Shown: positions 42,688 through 49,214 of the stretch, one piece after another | Layout of the letters: each line of letters starts with the position of its first letter | Position numbering within the stretch: position 1 is the stretch's first letter | From: an uncultured Bacteroides sp. | GTDB taxonomy: Bacteria > Bacteroidota > Bacteroidia > Bacteroidales > UBA932 | Direction of reading: 5' to 3' | DNA length: 49,214 bases | NCBI GenBank assembly: GCA_900546925.1 | Contig: UREV01000019.1 | Location: forward strand, 1-49,214 | Translations under genes and position numbers: made by a program | Notes under the pieces: model-generated | What the model was told of the DNA's origin: nothing | Database searches by the model: none | What the model saw: only the letters and a program-made list of their open reading frames with translations

Positions 42688-42712
42688 TGTTCAGTTTTTA
42701 ACCACATGATTT

Positions 42713-43798
42713 ATGAAGCATTTATCGATTCTTACCGCCATCATTCTGGCCGCAGCGGCCTTGATGGCATCATTCCAGAACTGCTATGCCTGTACAGGCA
42801 TCACCCTCAAAGCCAAGGACGGAAGCACCGTAGTGGCGCGCACGATCGAGTGGGCCGCCTCCGACAATGACTGCCGTTGGGTTGTCGTGCCTCGCGGACA
42901 CATATGGAAATCCTTCATCCCGGGAGGAGGGACTGGCAGAAGTTTTACCAATGAATATGGTTACGTGGGCGTCTCGGTGGTCCAAGACGAGCTGATGATG
43001 GAGGGCATGAATGAGAAAGGCCTTTCCGCCGGCCTCTTCTATTTCCCTGACTACGGAAAGTACGAGGAGTATTCAGAAGCGAATTATGAGACTAACATCT
43101 CTGATTTCCAGCTGGTCTCCTACATTCTCGGGCGCTGCGCCACCGTCGATGAGGTTAAGGCCGAAATTGCAAGGGTACATATCCATGGATTCGATCCGCG
43201 TTCCTCGACCGTACATTGGAGGTTCGCCGAGCCGTCCGGCCGCCAGATTGTGCTGGAGATCATCGACGGGAAATGTGTTTTCTATGAGAACAAACTAGGC
43301 GTACTGACCAACTCGCCATCCTTCGACTGGCAGCTCACCAATCTCAACAACTATGTAAACCTTCTGCCTGGCCGTACCGAGCCACATACGATTGGAAATA
43401 TGTCCCTGTCATCTTTCGGAGGAGGAAGCGCGATGATTGGTCTGCCGGGGGATTTCACCCCGCCTTCAAGGTTTGTACGCGCGGCCTTCTTCCAGAGCAC
43501 AGCACCGCAGAAACCTGACGCAGAGGGCTCCGTGTTCACTGCCTTTCACATTCTCGGCTCAATGGAGATTCCAATCGGGGCGCAGTTCCCGGTTGACGAA
43601 ACGCCGGCTGACATCCCGTCTGCAACCCAATGCACCTGTGTCACCGACATGTCAGGTTTGAAGTTCTATTATCGCTCCATGTATGATGGAGGCATCAGAT
43701 GCATTGACCTTAAAGAGATTGACTTCAAGAAGATAGGCTTGAAGTCCGAGCCGCTCGTTCCGTCAAAGAAGGAATTCGTCCATCACATCAGATTTTAA
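42713..43798 (+). CDS. Choloylglycine-hydrolase-family (linear amide C-N) hydrolase
   Basis: 361 aa exported Ntn-hydrolase. The signal peptide ends YA, which on cleavage exposes Cys27 (CTGITLKAKDG) as the N-terminal nucleophile. Other family residues are the Arg in VVARTIEW near 43, Asp/Asn in EWAASDND, Asn in GVLTNSPSFDWQLTNL near 202, and Arg in FTPPSRFVRAAFF near 243. The family includes bile salt hydrolases and penicillin V acylases, which cut amide bonds of bile salts, penicillins or N-acyl lipids; substrate cannot be set by eye. For a gut organism a bile-salt role is plausible. A palindromic operator-like site lies just upstream. Confidence 0.9.
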   Translation: MKHLSILTAIILAAAALMASFQNCYACTGITLKAKDGSTVVARTIEWAASDNDCRWVVVPRGHIWKSFIPGGGTGRSFTNEYGYVGVSVVQDELMMEGMNEKGLSAGLFYFPDYGKYEEYSEANYETNISDFQLVSYILGRCATVDEVKAEIARVHIHGFDPRSSTVHWRFAEPSGRQIVLEIIDGKCVFYENKLGVLTNSPSFDWQLTNLNNYVNLLPGRTEPHTIGNMSLSSFGGGSAMIGLPGDFTPPSRFVRAAFFQSTAPQKPDAEGSVFTAFHILGSMEIPIGAQFPVDETPADIPSATQCTCVTDMSGLKFYYRSMYDGGIRCIDLKEIDFKKIGLKSEPLVPSKKEFVHHIRF

Positions 43799-43808
43799 CA
43801 TTTGATAA

Positions 43809-44126
43809 TCAGGGTTTGTCGTTTATTGTTTTCAATCTGGAGGGTGAGATGGAAAGTGCTGAACTGTTCGTAAGCGCCCAGTTTACGAGCGAGTCAATAT
43901 GAGGAATCAACGTCCTGCCAAGTTCTGTCAATGTATATTCAACACGTGGAGGAATCTCCGGGTAGGAAACCCTACGGACCAGGTTCATCCTGACCAGTGT
44001 CTTGAGAGTTATGGTCAGCATACGCTGTGATATTTCTCCAATCGATTTCTGAATCTCGGTAAAACGCATGGTCCCATTTGCAGAAAGTGATACCAGGACC
44101 AGCATCGACCATTTGTCTCCGAACAA
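43809..44126 (-). CDS. HxlR-family regulator, 5' end abnormal
   Basis: The winged-helix HxlR domain is clear: GDKWSMLVLVSLSANGTMRF, EIQKSIGEISQRMLTITLKT and YPEIPPRVEYTLTELGRTL. The only standard start in frame is a TTG at 44126, which would omit the conserved N-terminal stretch. Upstream the frame continues as ISLHEGICPIRDVISLFGDK, the usual HxlR beginning, but reaches a stop at 44181 with no ATG, GTG or TTG on the way. So the coordinates give the translatable part only and the gene has probably lost its start. The missing part overlaps the start of the divergent cupin gene. Confidence 0.65.
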   Translation of the reverse strand: MFGDKWSMLVLVSLSANGTMRFTEIQKSIGEISQRMLTITLKTLVRMNLVRRVSYPEIPPRVEYTLTELGRTLIPHIDSLVNWALTNSSALSISPSRLKTINDKP

Positions 44127-44169
44127 TGAAATGACATCCCTTATCGGGCATATGCCCTCGTGTAAAGAA

Positions 44170-44553
44170 ATGGCAAAGAATTATTCAATCAAATCATTCG
44201 GAGGATGGTCCTCCGTTGAAGGCAAAGTCTTCCTTGATGGCGAACTTGCTCTTGTAGGCTCAATTGCATCTGTCCAGAAACTGGACGCTCACGCTGATGC
44301 TCCATTCCTGCACTCCCACAAAGAACACGAAGAACTTTACATCATTGTGTCCGGAAGTGGGGAATTCCAGGTAGACGGCGAGATTTTCCCTGTAAGCGAA
44401 GGAAGTTTCATACGTGTAGCACCGGAAGGGATACGTGCTCTTAGGAATACCAGTGACACAGAGATGGTGATGATTTGCGTACAGTATCAGGCAAAACCTA
44501 TTTCCGGCGTTATGGAGGACGGCGTAATTTTAAAAGAGCCGGTTCGCTGGTAG
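44170..44553 (+). CDS. Small cupin-domain protein
   Basis: 127 aa from the ATG at 44170; an earlier in-frame ATG (44068) would run through the HxlR gene and adds residues unlike a cupin. The single cupin barrel has the metal motif region APFLHSHKEHEELYIIVSGS near residues 50-70 (HxH..E) and GSFIRVAPEGIRALRNTSD near 90. Metal-binding cupins are dioxygenases, isomerases or sensors; this small type has no fixed role. It is divergent from the broken HxlR gene, a common pairing in which the regulator controls a small enzyme. Confidence 0.8.
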   Translation: MAKNYSIKSFGGWSSVEGKVFLDGELALVGSIASVQKLDAHADAPFLHSHKEHEELYIIVSGSGEFQVDGEIFPVSEGSFIRVAPEGIRALRNTSDTEMVMICVQYQAKPISGVMEDGVILKEPVRW

Positions 44554-44655
44554 TTTTCCAAGCAGCAATAACCAATGCTGGAGCGGCAGAGGTCTTTTTG
44601 CCTTCAACTTCCAGTCCCCCTAAGGAAACTGCGTTTTTCGCAAATGGGACAGTTG

Positions 44656-44698
44656 CAGAGACACTTGAACTCATTACGGATGAATTCAAGTGTCTCTG
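44656..44698. repeat. 14 bp perfect inverted repeat
   Basis: CAGAGACACTTGAA and TTCAAGTGTCTCTG with a 15-base loop, between the cupin gene and the HAD fragment. No T-run follows. Before it the plus strand (44557-44698) reads coding-like AGAAEVFLPSTSSPPKETAF in a frame without a start, perhaps the end of a lost gene. Confidence 0.6.
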
Positions 44699-44712
44699 AA
44701 TTTAGTATAGGT

Positions 44713-44907
44713 TTAATTATCAGCGGCATTCTTCAGCGGTTCGGTGGCGTTGCCCATGGCGATTCCGATACCTGCTTTCTTGATAATGGATATGTCGTTG
44801 CCTCCGTCTCCAAAAGCCATCGTTTCTTCTGGTTTGATGCCATGACGGGCAATGATTGCAGAAAGCCCCATACAGATGGTCTTCAATATTTTCGTTCCAT
44901 CAATCAC
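44713..44907 (-). pseudogene. Fragment of a Cof-type HAD hydrolase gene
   Basis: 64 codons matching the C-terminal core of Cof-like sugar phosphatases: GIKPEETMAFGDGGNDISII (the HAD motif IV Asp pair GDGGND) followed by KKAGIGIAMGNATEPLKNAA and DN, then a stop where the family continues for about 15 residues. The N-terminal 200 residues with the nucleophile DxDGT are missing. Upstream (44908-45040) there is no further similarity. Non-functional remnant. Confidence 0.8.
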
Positions 44908-45044
44908 AAAATTTATATCCTAACACAGATACCAGAAATAATTCCACCAAATCTTCTTCATCGTGGGCATAATTTAACTTGCGACAGGCTCCTAATGCTG
45001 CCCGGAACTATTACCGGACCTATTGTTGTTCAGCAATAAAAACA

Positions 45045-45052
45045 TATCTTTG
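45045..45052 (+). promoter_or_regulatory. Promoter -7 box of the SusC/SusD pair
   Basis: TATCTTTG with TTG at 45024-45026 or nearby, 42 bases before the SusC start. No sigma/anti-sigma or SusR-like gene is adjacent. Confidence 0.7.
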
Positions 45053-45094
45053 CTTATTGGAAAGCATCCATAACTAAAACAACAGAAAAAGATC

Positions 45095-47794
45095 ATGGCA
45101 AAGAGCAAAATAGACTTTATACTACTTCTCCTTGCGACTCTCTGCTGTTCAATGGCTCACGCACAAAAGCAAGTTTCTGCAGAACTGAGAGATTCCACTG
45201 AGAGCGGAAGCGACATCATAAAGATAGTTGGAAATCACTCCAGCAAAGGAGCGGTCAATAACGCCCTTGACATATTGAGCGGTCAGGCAGCCGGTGTCAA
45301 CGTGACATCCAACGGTCTGGACCGGATGGCTATGCTCAATAGCGTGCGGGTGCGTGGTACGACATCCATTATCGGTGGCAATGATCCTTTGGTGCTGATT
45401 GACGGGGTCACTTCTGACGTGCTCACCCTTTCAACCATCTACCCTGCAGACATCGAGAGCTTCCGGATATTGAAGAATGCCACGGAGACAGCAATGTACG
45501 GTTCACGTGGAGCGTCAGGTGTGATTGAAGTCAAAACGAAAAAAGGAACAGGACGTGGTTTTCAGATATCCTATGAAGGAAATGTAGGTTTCGAACGGAT
45601 GTACAAACATCTGGAAATGCTCAATTCCACAGAATATGTTGCCACCGCAAAGGCTTTGGGCGTCTATTGCAATAACGGAGGGTTCAACACGGACACTTAT
45701 AAGGTCATTACCCGCACAGGACTTGTGAATAATCACTATCTCGCATTCAGCGGGGGCACACCTCAGTCAAACTATCGTGCCTCATTCGGCTTGATGGACC
45801 ACAACACAATCATCAAGAAGATGGACTATGGCGTTTTTGTCGCAAAAGTTGACGTGACCCAGAAAGCCTTCAACAATAGACTTACTGGAGAGTTCGGAGT
45901 ATTCGGATCGTCGTTCAAGAACCATGATATCTTTGACACGCAGATGCTGTTCTATTCCGCAGCATGCCAGAATCCAACTTTCCCTGCCGGAACTGACGAA
46001 AATGGGAACTGGCTAAAAAACGAATCTGCAACGCACATCAACCCGCCAGGAATAGTGCTTGAAGAGAAAAACGACTCCAAGGATTTGAACTTTGATGCCC
46101 ACATTAAGCTGAGCTACGATATCAATGCTGACTGGCGGGTCTCCGCCTTCGGTTCCTACCTCTACGGTTCTACCGAGAACGGACAATTCTGCCCGACATG
46201 GGTATGGGCACAAGGCAACGTGTACCGTGGCGAGTTCAAGAAAGAGGAGTGGCTCGGCAATATATCTCTGGATTTCAATAAGCAGTTCGGCTCACATAAG
46301 GTCTCTGCCGGAGTAAGCGGCGAATACCGCAAGCTGCGAAAGACGGCTTTCTGGGTATATGCCAAGGGCATACCCACAAATAACTTTCATTACGACAATC
46401 TGGGCGCGGCTGCTGTCAGACCATATGGCGGAACGGAAAGCACATATGAAGACCAATCTCTGGCTTCGTTAATGGGGAGCATCACATATAGTCTGCTTGA
46501 CAGATACACTTTGGCGTTGAATGCACGCGGTGACGGATCGTCAATGGTAGGCGCCAGCAACACATGGGGATTCTTCCCTTCCATATCATTTACATGGGAT
46601 TTGAAAAAGGAAAGGTTTCTCATCAATGTAAAACCGCTATCCATGCTCAAACTTCGTGCTGGCGCAGGACAGGCAGGCAACCTTGGAGGCATCTCTGCAT
46701 ATACCACCATGAACACCGTAAGGCAGACCGGCATTGTCCCTATCAATAGTTCGCCGACAGTAACACTTGGCATGGTGAGAAACAACAATCCCGATTTAAA
46801 GTGGGAAACGAAGACGACATTCAACATCGGTGCGGACATGGGGCTCTTTGCCAACGGTCTTATACTTACGGCGGAGTATTACTTTTCCAAGACTACCGAC
46901 ATGCTCTATGCCTACGAAGTCCCGGTTCCGCCATTTGCATACAACACATTGCTCGCAAACATCGGTTCCATGTCAAACAGCGGATTGGAATTCGGCCTGT
47001 CCGGGCAGCCGATAAGAAAGAAAGACATAGAACTTAACGTTAATATGAACCTGTCGTTTCAAAGCAACAGGCTAATCTCGCTGAGTGGAAAGTACAAAGG
47101 AATGAGCATGTCCGCGGCGAATGTCACCGCCATCGGGGCCTTGGACGGAGCGGGACAGAACGGCGGCGACAACAATGTGGTTTATCAGATAGTCGGACAA
47201 CCACTTGGCGTTTTCTATCTGCCACATTGCAAGGAACTGGTAAAAAATGAGAACGGCAGTTATTTCTACGACATAGAGGATCTGGATCATAACGGCAAGG
47301 TAGATATAAGCGACGGCGGCGACCGGTACGTCGCAGGACAAGCCACACCAAAGGTAATCCTCGGCTCAAACATCAGTTTCAGATACAAGAATTTCTATGT
47401 CTCCATACAGATGAACGGAGCATTCGGGCACAAGATCTTCAATGGAACGGGATTATCATTTACAAGTATGGCTTGCTTCCCGGACTACAATGTGCTTAAG
47501 GATGCTCCTCAGAAGAACATCGCAGATCAGAGAGTCTCCGACTATTGGCTTGAAAAAGGTGACTATCTGAACTTTGAGCATTTGACATTAGGATATAACG
47601 TGCCCTTGAAAAGCAAGACGTTACGTTCATTGCGCATATCTGGCAACGTAAGCAACCTTGGAACAATTACGGGCTACAGAGGTTTGACGCCAATGATAAA
47701 CAGCTACGTGGTGAACAGTACTATGGGTATTGATGACAAACGTAACTATCCTTTGTTCCGCACATATTCGTTGGGGTTGAGCATACAGTTTTAA
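45095..47794 (+). CDS. SusC/RagA-type TonB-dependent receptor
   Basis: 899 aa outer-membrane transporter, with signal peptide to about residue 23 (SMAHAQ). The plug domain holds ALDILSGQAAGVNVTSNG, NSVRVRGTTSIIGGNDPLVL, IDGV and YGSRGASGVIEVKTKKG; the barrel ends with the aromatic SLGLSIQF. It lacks the ~85-residue carboxypeptidase-D-regulatory-like domain that usually precedes the plug in SusC proteins, so it is shorter than the typical ~1000 aa. DLDHNGKVDISDGGD near residue 725 is the calcium-type loop often seen in SusC proteins. It imports a glycan or peptide captured by the SusD partner 12 bases downstream. Substrate is unknown because no enzymes are in view. Confidence 0.93.
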   Translation: MAKSKIDFILLLLATLCCSMAHAQKQVSAELRDSTESGSDIIKIVGNHSSKGAVNNALDILSGQAAGVNVTSNGLDRMAMLNSVRVRGTTSIIGGNDPLVLIDGVTSDVLTLSTIYPADIESFRILKNATETAMYGSRGASGVIEVKTKKGTGRGFQISYEGNVGFERMYKHLEMLNSTEYVATAKALGVYCNNGGFNTDTYKVITRTGLVNNHYLAFSGGTPQSNYRASFGLMDHNTIIKKMDYGVFVAKVDVTQKAFNNRLTGEFGVFGSSFKNHDIFDTQMLFYSAACQNPTFPAGTDENGNWLKNESATHINPPGIVLEEKNDSKDLNFDAHIKLSYDINADWRVSAFGSYLYGSTENGQFCPTWVWAQGNVYRGEFKKEEWLGNISLDFNKQFGSHKVSAGVSGEYRKLRKTAFWVYAKGIPTNNFHYDNLGAAAVRPYGGTESTYEDQSLASLMGSITYSLLDRYTLALNARGDGSSMVGASNTWGFFPSISFTWDLKKERFLINVKPLSMLKLRAGAGQAGNLGGISAYTTMNTVRQTGIVPINSSPTVTLGMVRNNNPDLKWETKTTFNIGADMGLFANGLILTAEYYFSKTTDMLYAYEVPVPPFAYNTLLANIGSMSNSGLEFGLSGQPIRKKDIELNVNMNLSFQSNRLISLSGKYKGMSMSAANVTAIGALDGAGQNGGDNNVVYQIVGQPLGVFYLPHCKELVKNENGSYFYDIEDLDHNGKVDISDGGDRYVAGQATPKVILGSNISFRYKNFYVSIQMNGAFGHKIFNGTGLSFTSMACFPDYNVLKDAPQKNIADQRVSDYWLEKGDYLNFEHLTLGYNVPLKSKTLRSLRISGNVSNLGTITGYRGLTPMINSYVVNSTMGIDDKRNYPLFRTYSLGLSIQF

Positions 47795-47806
47795 CACGGA
47801 AAAAGC

Positions 47807-49214
47807 ATGAAGAAGATTATTGAATACATATTGGCAGTACCATTGATGCTTTGCTTCTGCAGCTGTCTGGATGAACATCCAAAAGACCAGCTGGACCAAG
47901 AGGAAATTTACAACAACGCAGATAATATATACAAAAATGCAGTAGCTTCCCTGTACAACTACATTGGGAGCAATCAGGAGTCCGAAGGACTTCAAGGAAC
48001 CTGCAGGGGAATCTACGACTACAATACCTTGACAACAGATGAGGCAATGATTCCGATCCGTGGAGGAGACTGGTATGATGGCGGCCTGTGGGAAAACATG
48101 TATCAGCACAACTGGAACGCCAATGATATCAGTTTATATAATGTATGGAAATATCTCTTCAAGGTAATAGTCATATCCAACCAGTCGCTTTCCGTCATTG
48201 ATAACCACAAGAGTCTGCTTTCGGCTGAACAGGCCCGTGATTTCACGGCAGAGGTAAGAGCTGTGCGGGCATTGTTCTACTACTATGCGATGGATATGTT
48301 CGGACGTGTTCCTATCGTTACATCATACGACATGAAATTGGAGCAGGTAACGCAAAGCGAGAGACGCGAGGTCTTCGATTTTATTTTCAATGAACTGCGG
48401 GATGTCGCGCCGTTGCTTGCTGACGAACATTCCAACAAGGAGGGAGACTACTACGGACGAGTGACACGGCCTGTAGTCAACTTTTTGCTTGCAAAACTGG
48501 CGCTTAATGCTGAAATATACACCGATGACAACTGGACAGACGGAAAGCGCCTTGATGGCAATGACATCTTCTTTAATGTGAATGGAGAGAAGATGAACGC
48601 TTGGAGTACCTGCATTTGGTATTGCGAGCAACTTGACAAAGAAGGGTATCAGCTGGAAAGCGATTACGCCTCGAACTTCGCTGTTCACAACGAATACTCC
48701 ATGGAGAACATTTTCACTATACCACTGGACAAGAACTTATATTTGAACGAATACCACTATCTTTTCCGCTCACGCCACTACAAACATGGCGGGGCCTATG
48801 GCGGTTCATCCGAAAATGGAACATGTGCGACGATCTCAACCGTCAAGGCTTTCGGTTACGGCACAGACCATGTCGACAATAGATTCAAGACAAACTTCTA
48901 TGCAGACACCGTTTTTGTTGACGGCAAGAAGATATATCTGGACAACGGAAAGCCATTGGTATATATGCCAATGGAATTGAAGCTGAATCTTAGTGACAGT
49001 CCATATAAGCAGACAGCAGGTGCCCGTGCCGGCAAATATGAAGTTGACAGGACCGCATATTCGGACGGCAGACAAGTTGACAACGATATAGTTCTATTCA
49101 GATACGCCGATGCCATATTGATGAAGGCCGAGGCTAAAGTCCGTAATGGAGAAGATGGCTCAAAAGAATTGAATGCAATTAGGGACAGAGCAGGCATGCC
49201 GCATGTAAAGGCCA
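47807..49214 (+). CDS. SusD/RagB-type surface lipoprotein (partial)
   Basis: The first 469 codons of a SusD-like protein, cut by the window end; the frame is still open. A signal peptide with lipobox CFCSC at residues 16-20 is followed by LDEHPKDQLDQEEIYNNADN, the usual SusD start. TPR-like helical stretches include AEVRAVRALFYYYAMDMFGR near 148 and RPVVNFLLAKLALNAEIYTD near 225, then IVLFRYADAILMKAEAKVRN and LNAIRDRAGMP near the end. It caps the SusC barrel and binds the substrate on the cell surface. It starts 12 bases after susC, in one operon. Confidence 0.93.
   Translation, partial: MKKIIEYILAVPLMLCFCSCLDEHPKDQLDQEEIYNNADNIYKNAVASLYNYIGSNQESEGLQGTCRGIYDYNTLTTDEAMIPIRGGDWYDGGLWENMYQHNWNANDISLYNVWKYLFKVIVISNQSLSVIDNHKSLLSAEQARDFTAEVRAVRALFYYYAMDMFGRVPIVTSYDMKLEQVTQSERREVFDFIFNELRDVAPLLADEHSNKEGDYYGRVTRPVVNFLLAKLALNAEIYTDDNWTDGKRLDGNDIFFNVNGEKMNAWSTCIWYCEQLDKEGYQLESDYASNFAVHNEYSMENIFTIPLDKNLYLNEYHYLFRSRHYKHGGAYGGSSENGTCATISTVKAFGYGTDHVDNRFKTNFYADTVFVDGKKIYLDNGKPLVYMPMELKLNLSDSPYKQTAGARAGKYEVDRTAYSDGRQVDNDIVLFRYADAILMKAEAKVRNGEDGSKELNAIRDRAGMPHVKA

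Noticed and set aside
44068..44170. Longer start for the cupin gene at 44068
   Set aside because: The extra 34 residues would be read antisense through the conserved HxlR wing and do not resemble a cupin; the ATG at 44170 fits family length.

Overview
The window looks like a chromosome segment of a gut-type Bacteroidales bacterium (Bacteroidota). The grounds are SusC/SusD genes, fimbrillin-type lipoproteins, an S46 dipeptidyl-peptidase, an M64 peptidase with BspA-like repeats and a BACON domain, a 5'-nucleotidase split over two genes, and many promoters with the Bacteroidota -7 box TAnnTTTG placed 15-60 bases before start codons. Genus cannot be fixed by eye; Rikenellaceae or a related uncultured lineage is a guess. 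I saw no rRNA, tRNA or CRISPR array.

Layout. (1) 1-8200: a Ser/Thr protein kinase meets, tail to tail and overlapping, a leftward operon of three fimbrillin-like lipoproteins (one a 1170-residue fusion to BspA repeats, BACON and an M64 peptidase), an LRR lipoprotein and a small HTH-like protein. (2) 8333-17020: rightward housekeeping genes: holA, an ABC-2 exporter pair, the split 5'-nucleotidase, a DeoR-type regulator, glnS and yicC. (3) 17051-21362: a CBM9-like lipoprotein and a GH3 glycosidase with PA14, convergent, enclosed by two copies of a ~400 bp GC-rich element in inverted orientation with 8 bp terminal inverted repeats; three LacI-type palindromes precede the CBM9-like gene. (4) 21400-29800: aldehyde dehydrogenase, SWIM/SNF2 helicase, a collapsed acyl-CoA synthetase pseudogene divergent from an AraC regulator, a large membrane protein with an EF-hand loop, and a C_GCAxxG_C_C protein. 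(5) 29774-41010: GGGtGRT protein with its NifU-like partner, a truncated alpha/beta hydrolase, a CNNM/CBS protein, a DPP11-type S46 peptidase, a propeller-like lipoprotein, a class II UvrA and a ZIP transporter. (6) 41174-49214: accessory-looking DNA: an overlapping DUF3791 / DUF3990 / DUF3791-like cassette, a structured RNA segment that may be a group II intron remnant, a choloylglycine-hydrolase family enzyme, a probably decayed HxlR gene, a cupin, a HAD fragment, and a SusC/SusD pair cut by the window end.

Signals not explained by genes: the 8-mer GTCAATGC (either strand) occurs 25 times by hand count, nearly always preceded by G or T, and is absent from the last 5.5 kb; a leader-like repeat lies just before three start codons in one orientation; the inverted MITE-like pair; and two tandem 65 bp hairpin units. 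The best candidates for undescribed systems are the DUF3791/DUF3990 cassette, the fimbrillin-protease operon paired with a kinase, and the genome-scale octamer.
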